Below, piece after piece: positions 1 through 8,961 of a DNA stretch of 64,000 bases (positions are counted from its first letter, which is position 1; every line of letters begins with the position of its first letter). The translations under genes and the position numbers were made by a program. The notes under the pieces are model-generated. The model ran no database searches, was not told where the DNA came from, and saw only the letters and a program-made list of their open reading frames with translations. Origin of the DNA: JBBECJ01 sp041751795 (GTDB lineage Bacteria > Chloroflexota > Chloroflexia > Thermomicrobiales > CFX8); contig JBGSWU010000181.1 of NCBI GenBank assembly GCA_041751795.1, positions 10,092-74,091 of the forward strand, in the 5' to 3' direction.

Positions 1-257
1 ACTTCGTCCATCTGCTCGCGCTGCGCCATGCCAAACTCGCCGTCGTAGAGGCGAGCGTCTCACCCGAATCGTCGATCAGCGGTCGGACAGTGTCTGAAGT
101 TCGCCTGCCTCCGGAAACGTCGCTCATTGCAATTCTGCGAGCGAGTGACGTGATTATCCCAACCGGTCAAACGCAAATCATGGCTGGTGACGAGATTATC
201 GCGATTACCCGTCGCGAAAGCGAGGAACAACTCAGAGATCTACTCGTCACGAACTGA
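1..257 (+). CDS. TrkA-C (RCK_C) domain protein, C-terminal part of a K+ uptake/transport regulator (5' truncated)
   Basis: The frame is open from the window edge to TGA at 255-257 (84 codons). The translation contains a typical TrkA-C domain: 'VSEVRLPPETSLIAILR', then 'IIPTGQTQIMAGDEIIAITR', ending in 'SEEQLRDLL'. TrkA-C/RCK_C domains bind nucleotides such as c-di-AMP, or ions, and gate K+ transport at the inner face of the membrane. The N-terminal NAD-binding part would lie upstream of the window. TrkA itself, a TrkA-C-bearing antiporter or another transporter are all possible. The convergent gdh gene follows, separated by a hairpin terminator. Confidence 0.75.
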   Translation, partial: FVHLLALRHAKLAVVEASVSPESSISGRTVSEVRLPPETSLIAILRASDVIIPTGQTQIMAGDEIIAITRRESEEQLRDLLVTN

Positions 258-288
258 CGCCATCGCCAACCAACTGGTTACCACAAGT

Positions 289-322
289 ACGGCCGACAGC
301 ATTGGTGCTGCCGGCCGTTTAC
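289..322. terminator. Bidirectional hairpin between the TrkA-C gene and gdh
   Basis: The arms ACGGCCG/CGGCCGT (289-295/312-318) and CAGCA/TGCTG (297-301/306-310) enclose a TTGG loop. The hairpin sits between two convergent stop codons and is followed by a T-containing stretch on the + strand. Confidence 0.6.
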
Positions 323-339
323 TTACTTCATGACGACCG

Positions 340-1614
340 TTACGGGTAGATGCCTCGGATACGAGTGAAGTCCGCCACCCGCTGGATTGCGAGAGCAAGT
401 GCAGCAGTCCGCATGTGGACATTGTAGCGCTGTGACGTCTCGTAGACAGCGTTGTACGCACGCGTCATGATCCGGTGCAGGCGCTCGTTGACCTCGGACT
501 CCGTCCATGGGAACGCCTGGAGGGCCTGGACCCACTCGAAGTACGACACGGTTACTCCACCGGCATTCGCCAGGATGTCCGGTGCGACGACGATTCCACG
601 GTCAAAGAGAATGCGGTCGGCTTCAGGCGTCGTCGGGCCGTTGGCAGCCTCCGCGATCAACTTCGCCTTCACTCGAGCGGCATTCTCTTCAGTGATCACC
701 TCTTCGAGCGCTGCCGGGATCAGCACATCGCACTTCAGCTCAATCAACTCGGCGTTTGTGCAGTTCTCGGCTTCGGGGAAGCCGACCACAGAACCTGTTC
801 GGGCTTTATGTGCGATGACGGCGGTAATATCGAGACCGTCCGGATTCTGGATGCCTCCCGTTGAGTCGCTGACGCCAACAATCTTCGAACCGAGTTCCCA
901 CATCAAGCGAGCCGCAACCGACCCCGCGTTGCCAAAGCCCTGAACGACGCAGGTCGACTTCGACAGATCGATGCCAAGCTTTGGCGCGGCTTCCTGAACG
1001 GTGAACACCGTCCCTCGTCCGGTCGCTTCGGATCGTCCTTCGGAGCCGCCGAGAATCAGCGGCTTGCCGGTTACGACACCCGGAATCGAGTAGCCATGAT
1101 GCATCGAGTACGTGTCCATCAACCACGCCATGACCTGCGGATTGGTGTTGACGTCCGGCGCTGGGATATCCCGGTTCGGGCCGATAATGCCGGAGATTTC
1201 GCTCGTGAACCGGCGTGTCAGGTTCTGCAGCTCATTCTGGGACATCAACTTTGGGTTACAGGTGACGCCACCCTTGGCACCGCCGTATGGAAGACCAACG
1301 ACCGCACATTTCCACGTCATCCACATCGCGAGGGCTTTCACCTCTTCGACGGTCACGTCCGGATGGTAGCGAATGCCACCCTTCGTTGGGCCAGGACCCG
1401 AATTGTGATGAACGCGGTGACCGGTGAATACTTGAACCGATCCATCGTCCATCTCGACTGGGAAATTGACAGTAAACTCACGTTTACACACGCTGAGAAT
1501 CCGTCGCATATCATCATCTAGTCCGATGACATCCGACGCGATGTTGAACTGCTCCACAGCGACATCAAACAGGCTCTGGGAATGGGCGACATGTGTACTC
1601 GTGTCAACTGCCAT
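340..1614 (-). CDS. gdhA: Glu/Leu/Phe/Val family dehydrogenase (NAD-type glutamate dehydrogenase)
   Basis: The 424-residue product matches the usual length of hexameric GdhA/GluD enzymes, which interconvert glutamate with 2-oxoglutarate plus ammonium in the cytosol. Visible motifs are the substrate-binding 'PYGGAKGGVTCNPK' with its catalytic lysine, 'GPNRDIPAPDVNT', and the Rossmann segment 'VVQGFGNAGSVAARL'. This is followed by an acidic residue after the second strand ('VGVSDSTGG'), which favours NAD over NADP. The C-terminal block 'NAGGVTVSYFEWVQ' is also typical. The ATG at 1614 is preceded by AGGA at 5-nt spacing. The gene lies downstream of gatB on the same strand, but a strong terminator (1727-1750) separates them, so it is probably transcribed alone. 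Confidence 0.95.
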   Translation of the reverse strand: MAVDTSTHVAHSQSLFDVAVEQFNIASDVIGLDDDMRRILSVCKREFTVNFPVEMDDGSVQVFTGHRVHHNSGPGPTKGGIRYHPDVTVEEVKALAMWMTWKCAVVGLPYGGAKGGVTCNPKLMSQNELQNLTRRFTSEISGIIGPNRDIPAPDVNTNPQVMAWLMDTYSMHHGYSIPGVVTGKPLILGGSEGRSEATGRGTVFTVQEAAPKLGIDLSKSTCVVQGFGNAGSVAARLMWELGSKIVGVSDSTGGIQNPDGLDITAVIAHKARTGSVVGFPEAENCTNAELIELKCDVLIPAALEEVITEENAARVKAKLIAEAANGPTTPEADRILFDRGIVVAPDILANAGGVTVSYFEWVQALQAFPWTESEVNERLHRIMTRAYNAVYETSQRYNVHMRTAALALAIQRVADFTRIRGIYP

Positions 1615-1726
1615 TGTTGTCCTACCGACCTTTCAATCCGGGCGATGCAGCCGCCCGCTCCACCTCTACACCGGTCGTCTTTCGCGTCGCGCGGTTCCGG
1701 CAAACCCGCGGACGGACAAACACAAT

Positions 1727-1750
1727 CCGGGCCACCATTTGGTGGCCCGG
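1727..1750 (-). terminator. Rho-independent terminator of gatB
   Basis: A perfect 10-bp stem, CCGGGCCACC/GGTGGCCCGG with a 4-nt loop, lies just after the gatB stop. On the minus strand it is followed by ATTGTGTTTG, a moderately U-rich tail. Confidence 0.7.
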
Positions 1751-1753
1751 ACG

Positions 1754-3202
1754 TTAATCGTCGATTTCACGTAGCATCTGCGTCACGGTTTGCCTGACGA
1801 TCGCTGGGTTTCCTGTGCCGCGCATGTTCCTCATCGTCTGGCCGATAAGGAAACCGATCGCCGCCTGTTTCCCAGCGTGAAAGTCAGCGACTGCGCTGGG
1901 ATTCGCCGCGAGGACCTCGCTGACAACTGCCCGCACTTTCCCTTCGTCAGTTTCCTGTCGGAGGCCACGTTCCTCGACAATCATCCGTGGGGCAGTACCT
2001 GACTCGTTGGCTTCGGCCAGCACCTGATTACCGACCTGCGCGTTGATCTCGCCCGAACGCACCATGACAACGACTTCGGCGAGATGGTCAGGAGACAACG
2101 ACAAATGATCAAATCCACCACGCGATCGAGCGAGCGCGAACAAATCGCCAACAAGCCAGTTGGCAACATCGCGGTGATGCCCACCTGCGGCCGCGACCGC
2201 TTGCTCATAAAAATTTGCTACGGCAGGCTCGTCGATAATAACAGCTGCATCTTGAATCGAAAGTCCGTATGACGACATCAGGCGGCTGTATCTAGCGTCG
2301 GGTAGTTCCGGCATCTGATTTCGAATGTTGTCAACGACCGACGATTCGAGTTCAACTGGCGGAAGATCAGGCTCAGGAAAGTAGCGGTAGTCGTGTGCCT
2401 GCTCTTTGCTGCGCTGCCCGACGGTGATTCCCTGATCATCAACCCAGCCGCGCGTTTCTTGCGTCAGCACTTCACCATTTCGAAGCGCATGTCGCTGCCG
2501 CTGCTCCTCGTATAAAAGCGCCCGCTCGACGGCCCTGAACGAGTTCATGTTCTTTATCTCGACCTTTGGGCCAACGACCGAGCCATCGAGAGTCCTCTGC
2601 GAGATGTTCGCGTCGCACCGGAACGATCCTTCCTCCATATTCGCAGCAGACGCTCCGATGTAGCGAAGGATGCGGCGCAACGCAATCAGATACTCGCGGG
2701 CTTCCTGAGCGGAACGAAGGTCCGGGTCTGAGACGATCTCCATTAACGGCACGCCGCCCCGGTTGACATCGACAAGGCTTCGATCACCGTTGACATCAAT
2801 TCGATGGACAAGCCGAGCGGTATCTTCTTCAAGGTGAACGCGGGTGATACCGATCCGTTTCTGCTGACCGTCGACATCGAACATCAGTTCACCACCGTTC
2901 GCCATTGGAAGGTCGTATTGTGAGATCTGGTAGCCCTTCATCAGATCCGGGTAGATGTAGTTCTTTCGGTCGAACTTGTTGTATGGAGGAATATCGCTAC
3001 CGAGTGCCAACCCCGTTGAAATCGTCTTCTCGACAGCAGCGCGATTGATAACTGGCAACACTCCAGGAAGCCCAAGGCACACCGGACACACGTGCGTGTT
3101 GGGCGGCGCGTTGAAGTATTCGGCTGAACACCCACAGTACATCTTGCTGGCTGTGAGAACCTGCGCGTGTACTTCCAGGCCGATGATGGTTTCGAACTCC
3201 AC
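1754..3202 (-). CDS. gatB: Asp-tRNA(Asn)/Glu-tRNA(Gln) amidotransferase subunit B
   Basis: GatB is the tRNA-binding, kinase-type subunit of the GatCAB complex, which converts mischarged Glu-tRNA(Gln) and Asp-tRNA(Asn) to the amidated forms. The protein begins 'VEFETIIGLEVHAQ' and carries 'CGCSAEY' and 'CPVCLGLPG' (zinc cysteines), 'KNYIYPDLMKGYQISQYDLP' and 'RVHLEEDTARL'. A YqeY-like tail domain follows. I chose the GTG at 3202 (482 aa) because it starts the family-conserved sequence and has GGGAG upstream. The ATG at 3331 would add 43 unconserved residues and lies upstream of a TATACT -10 box at 3254-3249. gatA and gatC are not adjacent. Confidence 0.95.
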   Translation of the reverse strand: MEFETIIGLEVHAQVLTASKMYCGCSAEYFNAPPNTHVCPVCLGLPGVLPVINRAAVEKTISTGLALGSDIPPYNKFDRKNYIYPDLMKGYQISQYDLPMANGGELMFDVDGQQKRIGITRVHLEEDTARLVHRIDVNGDRSLVDVNRGGVPLMEIVSDPDLRSAQEAREYLIALRRILRYIGASAANMEEGSFRCDANISQRTLDGSVVGPKVEIKNMNSFRAVERALLYEEQRQRHALRNGEVLTQETRGWVDDQGITVGQRSKEQAHDYRYFPEPDLPPVELESSVVDNIRNQMPELPDARYSRLMSSYGLSIQDAAVIIDEPAVANFYEQAVAAAGGHHRDVANWLVGDLFALARSRGGFDHLSLSPDHLAEVVVMVRSGEINAQVGNQVLAEANESGTAPRMIVEERGLRQETDEGKVRAVVSEVLAANPSAVADFHAGKQAAIGFLIGQTMRNMRGTGNPAIVRQTVTQMLREIDD

Positions 3203-3248
3203 GCGACACTCCCAGTCAGGCGTTCTCGCGGACCGATTTAGCCGCGAG

Positions 3249-3281
3249 AGTATAGCACGACGACCGCGAAAGGTCGCGGTC
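3249..3281 (-). promoter_or_regulatory. gatB -10 box and adjoining perfect inverted repeat (possible operator)
   Basis: On the minus strand TATACT (3254-3249) lies about 50 nt before the gatB GTG. Immediately upstream is the perfect palindrome GACCGCGA-AAGG-TCGCGGTC (3262-3281), which occupies the -35 region. No good -35 hexamer is visible, so the palindrome may be an activator or repressor site. This is inference from position and symmetry only. Confidence 0.4.
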
Positions 3282-3573
3282 CAATTGACGCATGGAACGA
3301 ACGCTGTGGCAACATCGGAATGCCAAACCATCTCGCCACTCTCATCCGATTTGATGCGCGATATTCCGCGTCAGATTGTGAAAAATGTGGCGAAGCGTGC
3401 TACCATTCCGAGGGTCATATGCGCGTCATCATCGGACGCGTTGAAACATTCCAGCCAACGTCGCTTGCGTCTTTTCACGATTGGCACATGAGGGCTGACA
3501 ACCCGATCGACGGAGGCAGTCCTGCCTTTGTGTCGGGTATCGTCATGGAGCACTGGGAGGCGAATCGCCACCG
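3282..3573. other. Intergenic region between divergent gatB and nuoG
   Basis: I see no convincing gene here. A weak + strand candidate promoter, TTGTGA followed 19 nt later by TACCAT (about 3376-3406), could serve nuoG. Confidence 0.3.
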
Positions 3574-5952
3574 ATGGTCGCAACACGAAATGAAACCAGG
3601 CTCGTTACTCTGACAATTGACGGCAAAGAGGTCACCGTCCCAGCTGGGACGACGATTCTCCAGGCGGCAGAAGCAAATGGCATCGAGGTGCCAAACCTTT
3701 GTTTCCAGCCGTTGCTTCGCGCATGGGGATCCTGCCGGCTCTGCACCGTCGAAATCCTTGGTTCCCGCGGTGGGTTAATTGAATCCTGTGCGACACCGGT
3801 CCGCGAAGGTCAGGAGATTTCCACTATCTCCGCTCCTGTCGTTGAGGCGCGTCAGTTCATCCTCCAGATGTATCTGATCGACCATGCGCTCGACTGCCCA
3901 ACATGTGACAAATCCGGTGAGTGCTACCTTCAGGACAACACGTATCTTCATAATGTCAGTGCCAACCCGTTTCGCAGGCCAAAACTCGCGCAGCCGTACA
4001 AGCATCTTCGTGAAACAATCGACTACAAATGGGATCGCTGCATCATCTGTGCGCGATGCACTCGCGTCTGCGAGGAAATGATCGGTGTGACGGCAATTAC
4101 TGTTGCCGGTCGCGGCCTTGAGGCCGAAATCACCTCCTCGTATGGCGTCGATCTCCGAGACACATCGTGCACGAACTGCGGTATGTGTATCGCCGTTTGC
4201 CCAGTCGGAGCACTGACCGACCGGCACTTCGGCCATCATCCGTGGGAACTCGATGCCGTGGAAACCGTTTGCGGGTTTTGCGACGTCGGCTGCACGCTCA
4301 ACGTCGAACACAACCGCGGGATCGTCCGGCGCGTGTCGCACCTATGGGATCGTGGCGTCAATCTCGGTTACACCTGCGAACGCGGCAAGTGGGGACATGA
4401 GCAGGTCCAGGACCCAATGCGGCTGCGCTACGCTCGTATTAGCGAAGGCGGAGAGCAACTAGAAGTCGACCTGGATGAAGCACTAGATTTGGTCGCAGAT
4501 AAGCTCCGGCATTACCAGGGAGCATCATTTGCCGCCCTCGCCTCTCCGGACAACACGAACGAAGATAACTATTCGCTTCAGCAGTTCACTCGTGCGGTTA
4601 TGGGTTCCAACAATATCGACCGACTAATCTCTCATGCACAGTCTGGCGTTGATCGCGCCATGCTCCAGTCGTTCGGCGTCTCGGCCAGTACTGCGAGCAT
4701 GCAGGAGATGCGAACCGATTCGCACTGCGCGCTGATCGTTGGACCCGACATTGGATACAACGAGCCGATTGCCTCGTACTGGCTCTATTGGGCTTTACGC
4801 TATCGTGAAGCGAAGATGATCGTCGTTACGAACGACCATCAGTTCCTCTGCGATCGCAGCGACCGATGGATTCAGGCTCAGCCTGGCAGAGAGGCCGACG
4901 TCCTCAACGCGATGTCGAAGATCATCATTGCCAACGGTCTGGCGCAACCCGGTCCCCAGCTGGCGGAACTGACAAACAAGGTATCGTCAGTTGATGTTGC
5001 CGCGGTTGCAGCCGCAGCCGGAGTTTCGACGGCAATGCTCGAAGAATCGGCGATTCTCTATGCAACGGGTGGGCGTGGCATTGAAGAAGGCGTCACCGAG
5101 TATCCCACCAGCACGATCTGGCACACCGTTGCAGCTGGGTCTCCAAACGCAGAAGCCGCCGCGCTGGCAGCAAACAACCTAGCAGTCATCTGCGGCCACG
5201 TCGGCAAGCCCGGTGGCGGAGTCCTCGCCCTTCGCCAGAACGCGAACGCGCAAGGCAGTCTCGACGTCGGCTGTCACCCCGACCTCCTCCCAGGCGGCTT
5301 GAACGCGTCCGACGAGACGTCGCGGGCGATGTTCGCCGAACTGTGGTCACAGCGATGGAACGAATCGGGAGTTGCGCAAAACGGTTTCAAGCCGCTTCAC
5401 GACCTCCCTTCGGCTGCTGGCGTCGGCGTCACAGATCTGACTGCAGCGATCGAGAGTGGTTCGATCAAGGCGATGTATGTCAGTGCTCAGTCACACAAGT
5501 GGTCTGCGTCAATCGATCCTGCGTTGCTGGCAGCTCTTGGCACCCTGGAATTCCTAGTCGTCGAAGATTCGTTCAACAGCGAACTAACGAAAATGGCGCA
5601 CGTCGTCCTGCCGACGGCTATGTATCTGGAGAAAGACGGTTCATTCACGAACCTCGATCGAACCGTGCAACGCGTCCGATTCGCTGTATCGGCACCGGGA
5701 GATGCTCACGCGACCGTCTGGTACGTTGCAGAGATCGCGAAGCGACTGGGATACTCCCTCGAAGCCGACAACGCATCGACAATTATGGACGAGATTTCAA
5801 CAGTGGTTCCTGCGTACTCAGGTGTCAGCTTCCCGCGTCTGGAACGCGGCGGCATGCAGTGGCCGGTAACGAGTTTTGGCGCAGAACAGACGGTGTATCT
5901 GTCGGTGGGTCGAGGTCTGGCGCCAGACGACATTCGGATTGTTGCCGACTAG
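3574..5952 (+). CDS. nuoG: NuoG/FdhA-like iron-sulfur molybdopterin-fold oxidoreductase subunit
   Basis: The 792-residue protein has the full NuoG layout. There is an N-terminal [2Fe-2S] ferredoxin domain (C43, C54, C57, C72) and a His-Cys3 cluster (H104, C108, C111, C117). Two [4Fe-4S] clusters follow (C156-C159-C162-C166 and C199-C202-C205-C209), then a further 4-Cys cluster (C233, C236, C240, C268), and a molybdopterin-oxidoreductase fold from about 280 to the end. NuoG is the large peripheral-arm subunit of complex I. The catalytic half also resembles formate dehydrogenase ('QNANAQGSLDVG'). However, where FDH has catalytic Sec/Cys before His, this protein has Ser353 (TCT at 4630), so formate oxidation is unlikely. 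nuoI follows 32 nt downstream and no other nuo gene is near. The RBS is weak (GGGAGG 13 nt before ATG). Confidence 0.85.
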   Translation: MVATRNETRLVTLTIDGKEVTVPAGTTILQAAEANGIEVPNLCFQPLLRAWGSCRLCTVEILGSRGGLIESCATPVREGQEISTISAPVVEARQFILQMYLIDHALDCPTCDKSGECYLQDNTYLHNVSANPFRRPKLAQPYKHLRETIDYKWDRCIICARCTRVCEEMIGVTAITVAGRGLEAEITSSYGVDLRDTSCTNCGMCIAVCPVGALTDRHFGHHPWELDAVETVCGFCDVGCTLNVEHNRGIVRRVSHLWDRGVNLGYTCERGKWGHEQVQDPMRLRYARISEGGEQLEVDLDEALDLVADKLRHYQGASFAALASPDNTNEDNYSLQQFTRAVMGSNNIDRLISHAQSGVDRAMLQSFGVSASTASMQEMRTDSHCALIVGPDIGYNEPIASYWLYWALRYREAKMIVVTNDHQFLCDRSDRWIQAQPGREADVLNAMSKIIIANGLAQPGPQLAELTNKVSSVDVAAVAAAAGVSTAMLEESAILYATGGRGIEEGVTEYPTSTIWHTVAAGSPNAEAAALAANNLAVICGHVGKPGGGVLALRQNANAQGSLDVGCHPDLLPGGLNASDETSRAMFAELWSQRWNESGVAQNGFKPLHDLPSAAGVGVTDLTAAIESGSIKAMYVSAQSHKWSASIDPALLAALGTLEFLVVEDSFNSELTKMAHVVLPTAMYLEKDGSFTNLDRTVQRVRFAVSAPGDAHATVWYVAEIAKRLGYSLEADNASTIMDEISTVVPAYSGVSFPRLERGGMQWPVTSFGAEQTVYLSVGRGLAPDDIRIVAD

Positions 5953-5984
5953 CGGCTACGGCAACCTGAAAGGCGAACACAACG

Positions 5985-6440
5985 ATGCTAGATGAGTTCA
6001 AGGGGTTCGCAGTCACGCTGCGACGAATGGTGAAGAAGCCGGAAACGTTCGAGTATCCCGACGAAAAGCGTCAGTTCGCACCGCGATTCCGTGGACTGCC
6101 CTCGTTGCGCGCTGATCCGGAGACGGGCGAAGCGCTGTGTGTCGCCTGTGGTCTCTGCGCTCGAATCTGCCCAACGTCGTGCCTTGAAATGCACGTCGTC
6201 CCGTCCGAGGAAGGCGACCGTGAACTCGGCGAGTTCATCCTCCGCTCCGGACGCTGTCTATTCTGCGGGTTCTGCGCACAGGTGTGCCCGGTGGACGCGA
6301 TTACGATGAGTGGAGCTTTCGAACGCTCCGTACTCGAGCGCGACGGGCTGATCTACACGAAGACCGAACTGGCCGCATTCGGAGCTCAGAACGAAACCTG
6401 GTGGGGCGCCGACAGTCCCCCACGAGTGACGACACCGTAG
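5985..6440 (+). CDS. nuoI: NuoI-like 2x[4Fe-4S] ferredoxin subunit
   Basis: The 151-residue protein has two complete CxxCxxCxxxCP motifs, 'CVACGLCARICP' (about 46-57) and 'CLFCGFCAQVCP' (about 92-103). These are the N6a/N6b cluster signatures of complex I subunit I. The N-terminal 'FKGFAVTLRRMVKKPETFEYPDEK' region is also NuoI-typical. It probably passes electrons between the upstream NuoG-like subunit and a membrane partner. It is the last gene of a two-gene unit, ended by a terminator at 6465-6495. Confidence 0.88.
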   Translation: MLDEFKGFAVTLRRMVKKPETFEYPDEKRQFAPRFRGLPSLRADPETGEALCVACGLCARICPTSCLEMHVVPSEEGDRELGEFILRSGRCLFCGFCAQVCPVDAITMSGAFERSVLERDGLIYTKTELAAFGAQNETWWGADSPPRVTTP

Positions 6441-6464
6441 TTCGTCGATCCAGCAATCAAACAG

Positions 6465-6495
6465 TGGGGCGCCGTTGAGATGGCGTCCCATTTTT
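6465..6495 (+). terminator. Rho-independent terminator of nuoG-nuoI
   Basis: The stem TGGGGCGCC/GGCGTCCCA has one G-T pair, an 8-nt loop and a following TTTTT. Confidence 0.85.
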
Positions 6496-6636
6496 GCTGT
6501 ACCCAGAAGATCTACTGAGCCTACTCCGTACGAGGATTTGCGCAGGGTGTTTCAGGCTTGCCGGATCGGACGAGAGCGCCGATGATAGCCTTTGAGAAAA
6601 TCGACTCGATCCGCCTTAAATCGAGAGGATCACACA

Positions 6637-8070
6637 ATGAGCGACGCGAAACAGTATCCGTTCTACTGTGCCGGTGGCTGGCGCACGTCGGCCAACGAAT
6701 TGAAGGTACAGAACCCTCACGACGACTCGATCGTTGGTGTCACATCGTTCGCTACAGATGCCGACCTCGAAGATGCCATCGCCGCTGCTGAAGATGCGTT
6801 CGAAACGATGAAGATGATGCCGACCTACGAGCGCGCCGGTGCACTCACCAAGCTCGCCTCGCTCATGGAGGACCGGCAGGAAGAATTGGCTCTCCTGATC
6901 GCGAAGGAAGCCGGTAAACCACTACGCGATGCACGAGTTGAAGCGATGCGCGGCGTGTTCACCGTCCAGATCGCCGCCGAAGAAGCGAAACGAATCGGCG
7001 GCGAGATGATGCCGCTTGATCTTCTCCCATCGTCGAAGGGGCGATTCGGCATCACGAAGAAAGTACCAATCGGCCCGATCGCGGGAATTTCTCCATTCAA
7101 CTTTCCGCTGAATCTCGCACTGCATAAGGTCGCCCCGGCGATCGCCTCGGGCAATCCGATTTTGCTCAAGCCGCCCACACACGATCCGCTGACGATGCTC
7201 ACCGTCGCGGAGATGATCGACGAGATTGGCTTGCCAAAGGGCGCGGTCTCGATCATGCCGATGGACCGGACACTCGGCGACAAACTCGTTACCGACGAGC
7301 GGTTCAAGCTTCTCTCTTTCACCGGATCGCCCGACATCGGCTGGGACATGAAGGCACGAGCTGGAAAAAAGAAAGTCGTCCTTGAACTGGGCGGTAACGC
7401 CGGAGTGGCAATCGACCGCGACGCTGATATCGACTTCGCCGTCTCGCGAGTCCGAATGGGGGCTTTTGCGTACGCAGGACAGGTCTGCATCTCCGTGCAA
7501 CGAGTCTTCGTCCATCAGGACGTCTATGACGAGTTCTGCGATAAACTGGCTGCGGCGGTCGCAACCATCAAGGCCGGAGATCCTCTCGATCCGGATACCG
7601 AACTCGGCCCGATGATTGACGACAAGGCTGCCAAGCGAATTGACGACTGGGTAAGCGCAGCAGTCGACGAAGGCGCTCGTGTGCTGGCCGGCGGCAAGGC
7701 GAATGGACGGTTTTACGAACCAACCGTTCTCGTCGACGTGCAGCGCGAGTCGTTTGTCTGCTCCAGAGAAGCATTCGCGCCGATCGTCAGCGTCTTCAAA
7801 ACGACAGACTGGGACGACACGCTGTCGAAGATCAACGACTCAGTCTTCGGGTTACAGGCTGGCGTCTTCACCTCAAGCCTGGAGCACTCCCTACAGGCCT
7901 TCGAACGACTCGATGTCGGCGGCGTCATCTTGAACGATGTGCCAGTCTACCGGATCGATCATATGCCGTATGGTGGGGTCAAGGATTCCGGGTTGAGCCG
8001 TGAGGGGCTCCGCTACGCAATCGAAGACATGACCGAAACGCGCTTGCTGGTCATCAACCGAATATCGTGA
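6637..8070 (+). CDS. Aldehyde dehydrogenase family protein (non-phosphorylating GAPDH/lactaldehyde DH-like)
   Basis: The 477-residue protein is an NAD(P)-dependent aldehyde dehydrogenase that oxidises an aldehyde to a carboxylate. It has the cofactor-site 'ISPFNFPLNLALHK', the Rossmann 'SFTGSPDIG', the general-base motif 'LELGGNAG' and the catalytic cysteine in 'AYAGQVCISVQR'. The C-terminal 'MPYGGVKDSGLSREG' is also present. The pattern resembles the glyceraldehyde-3-phosphate, lactaldehyde and succinate-semialdehyde subfamilies, but the substrate cannot be read from sequence. The ATG at 6637 has AGAGGA 8 nt upstream. An in-frame ATG at 6592 is less likely, having no RBS and adding 15 unconserved residues. 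It is monocistronic, with a terminator on each side. Confidence 0.9.
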   Translation: MSDAKQYPFYCAGGWRTSANELKVQNPHDDSIVGVTSFATDADLEDAIAAAEDAFETMKMMPTYERAGALTKLASLMEDRQEELALLIAKEAGKPLRDARVEAMRGVFTVQIAAEEAKRIGGEMMPLDLLPSSKGRFGITKKVPIGPIAGISPFNFPLNLALHKVAPAIASGNPILLKPPTHDPLTMLTVAEMIDEIGLPKGAVSIMPMDRTLGDKLVTDERFKLLSFTGSPDIGWDMKARAGKKKVVLELGGNAGVAIDRDADIDFAVSRVRMGAFAYAGQVCISVQRVFVHQDVYDEFCDKLAAAVATIKAGDPLDPDTELGPMIDDKAAKRIDDWVSAAVDEGARVLAGGKANGRFYEPTVLVDVQRESFVCSREAFAPIVSVFKTTDWDDTLSKINDSVFGLQAGVFTSSLEHSLQAFERLDVGGVILNDVPVYRIDHMPYGGVKDSGLSREGLRYAIEDMTETRLLVINRIS

Positions 8071-8077
8071 GCGAATC

Positions 8078-8102
8078 GGGGCGGTGGCAGTGCTACCGCC
8101 CC
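8078..8102. terminator. Bidirectional hairpin between ALDH and nfo
   Basis: GGGGCGGT/ACCGCCCC with a 9-nt loop lies between convergent stop codons. It is followed by TGTTTC on the + strand. Confidence 0.6.
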
Positions 8103-8106
8103 TGTT

Positions 8107-8955
8107 TCACGCAACGAGTGACCGCAACAGGATCAACGCATCACGATCTTCAGCCAGATCCTCGCCCTTATCCGTTTCCAGCAGCGCCGGTTTGCCTGCA
8201 AATCGGGAATCGTTCATGAAGTTTCGGAAACCTTCTACGCCGATGTACCCGGCACCGATATGAGCGTGACGATCACGCTTCGACCCAAACTCCGTCAATG
8301 CGTCGTTGAAATGAAACGCCTCGACCTGATCCGTTCCGATCAACTCGTCGAACTTCTCAATCGTTTCAGCATAGGTCTCCGGCGTTCGAATGTCATATCC
8401 GGCGACGAACGTGTGACATGTGTCGTAACAGATGCCCAAGCGTTCTGGTGCAGCGACGCCTGTTAGCATGGCTGCAAGTTCCTCGAACGTTGCTCCAAGC
8501 GTCGTCCCCTGTCCAGCAGTTGTCTCCAGCAACGTCCTGACGGTATAGCCCGGTAGTTCATCGTGAACGCGATTGAGGGCGGCAATGACGCGCGTTATCC
8601 CCTCCTCGGTGCCTGAACCAGTATGCGCGCCCGGATGCGTTACCAGGAACGGGATTCCAAGTTGCTCACACCGTTCGAGTTCGATCCGGAACGCGTCGAT
8701 CGATTTTCCCCACATTTCGTCGTTCGGCGACGCGAGGTTGATCAAATACGAGTCGTGTGCCACGACTGGCGCGATCGAGCAGTCCAGACACGTCTGACGG
8801 AACAGCGCGGCGTCGTCGTCTGCGATCGGCTTCGCTTTCCATTGCTTCTGGTTCTTGGTGAAGATCTGCAACGCGTCTGAGTCGACGCTCTTTGCTCGGT
8901 GGACAGACTTATCGAGCCCACCAGCAATGGACATGTGCGCGCCAAGTTTCAGCAT
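8107..8955 (-). CDS. nfo: Endonuclease IV (AP endonuclease)
   Basis: The 282-residue TIM-barrel enzyme is of usual Nfo length. It incises 5' to abasic sites in base-excision repair. The start 'LKLGAHMSIAGGLDKS' and the metal-ligand motifs 'HPGAHTG', 'LLETTAGQG', 'GICYDTCHTF', 'FHFNDALTEFGSKRDRHAHIGAGYIG' (read in pieces) and 'LETDKGED' are all visible. Three Zn ions are bound by these His/Asp/Glu residues. It lies 6 nt downstream of the ArsC-like selenoprotein candidate on the same strand, so the two are probably co-transcribed. Confidence 0.96.
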   Translation of the reverse strand: MLKLGAHMSIAGGLDKSVHRAKSVDSDALQIFTKNQKQWKAKPIADDDAALFRQTCLDCSIAPVVAHDSYLINLASPNDEMWGKSIDAFRIELERCEQLGIPFLVTHPGAHTGSGTEEGITRVIAALNRVHDELPGYTVRTLLETTAGQGTTLGATFEELAAMLTGVAAPERLGICYDTCHTFVAGYDIRTPETYAETIEKFDELIGTDQVEAFHFNDALTEFGSKRDRHAHIGAGYIGVEGFRNFMNDSRFAGKPALLETDKGEDLAEDRDALILLRSLVA

Positions 8956-8961
8956 CAGTCG

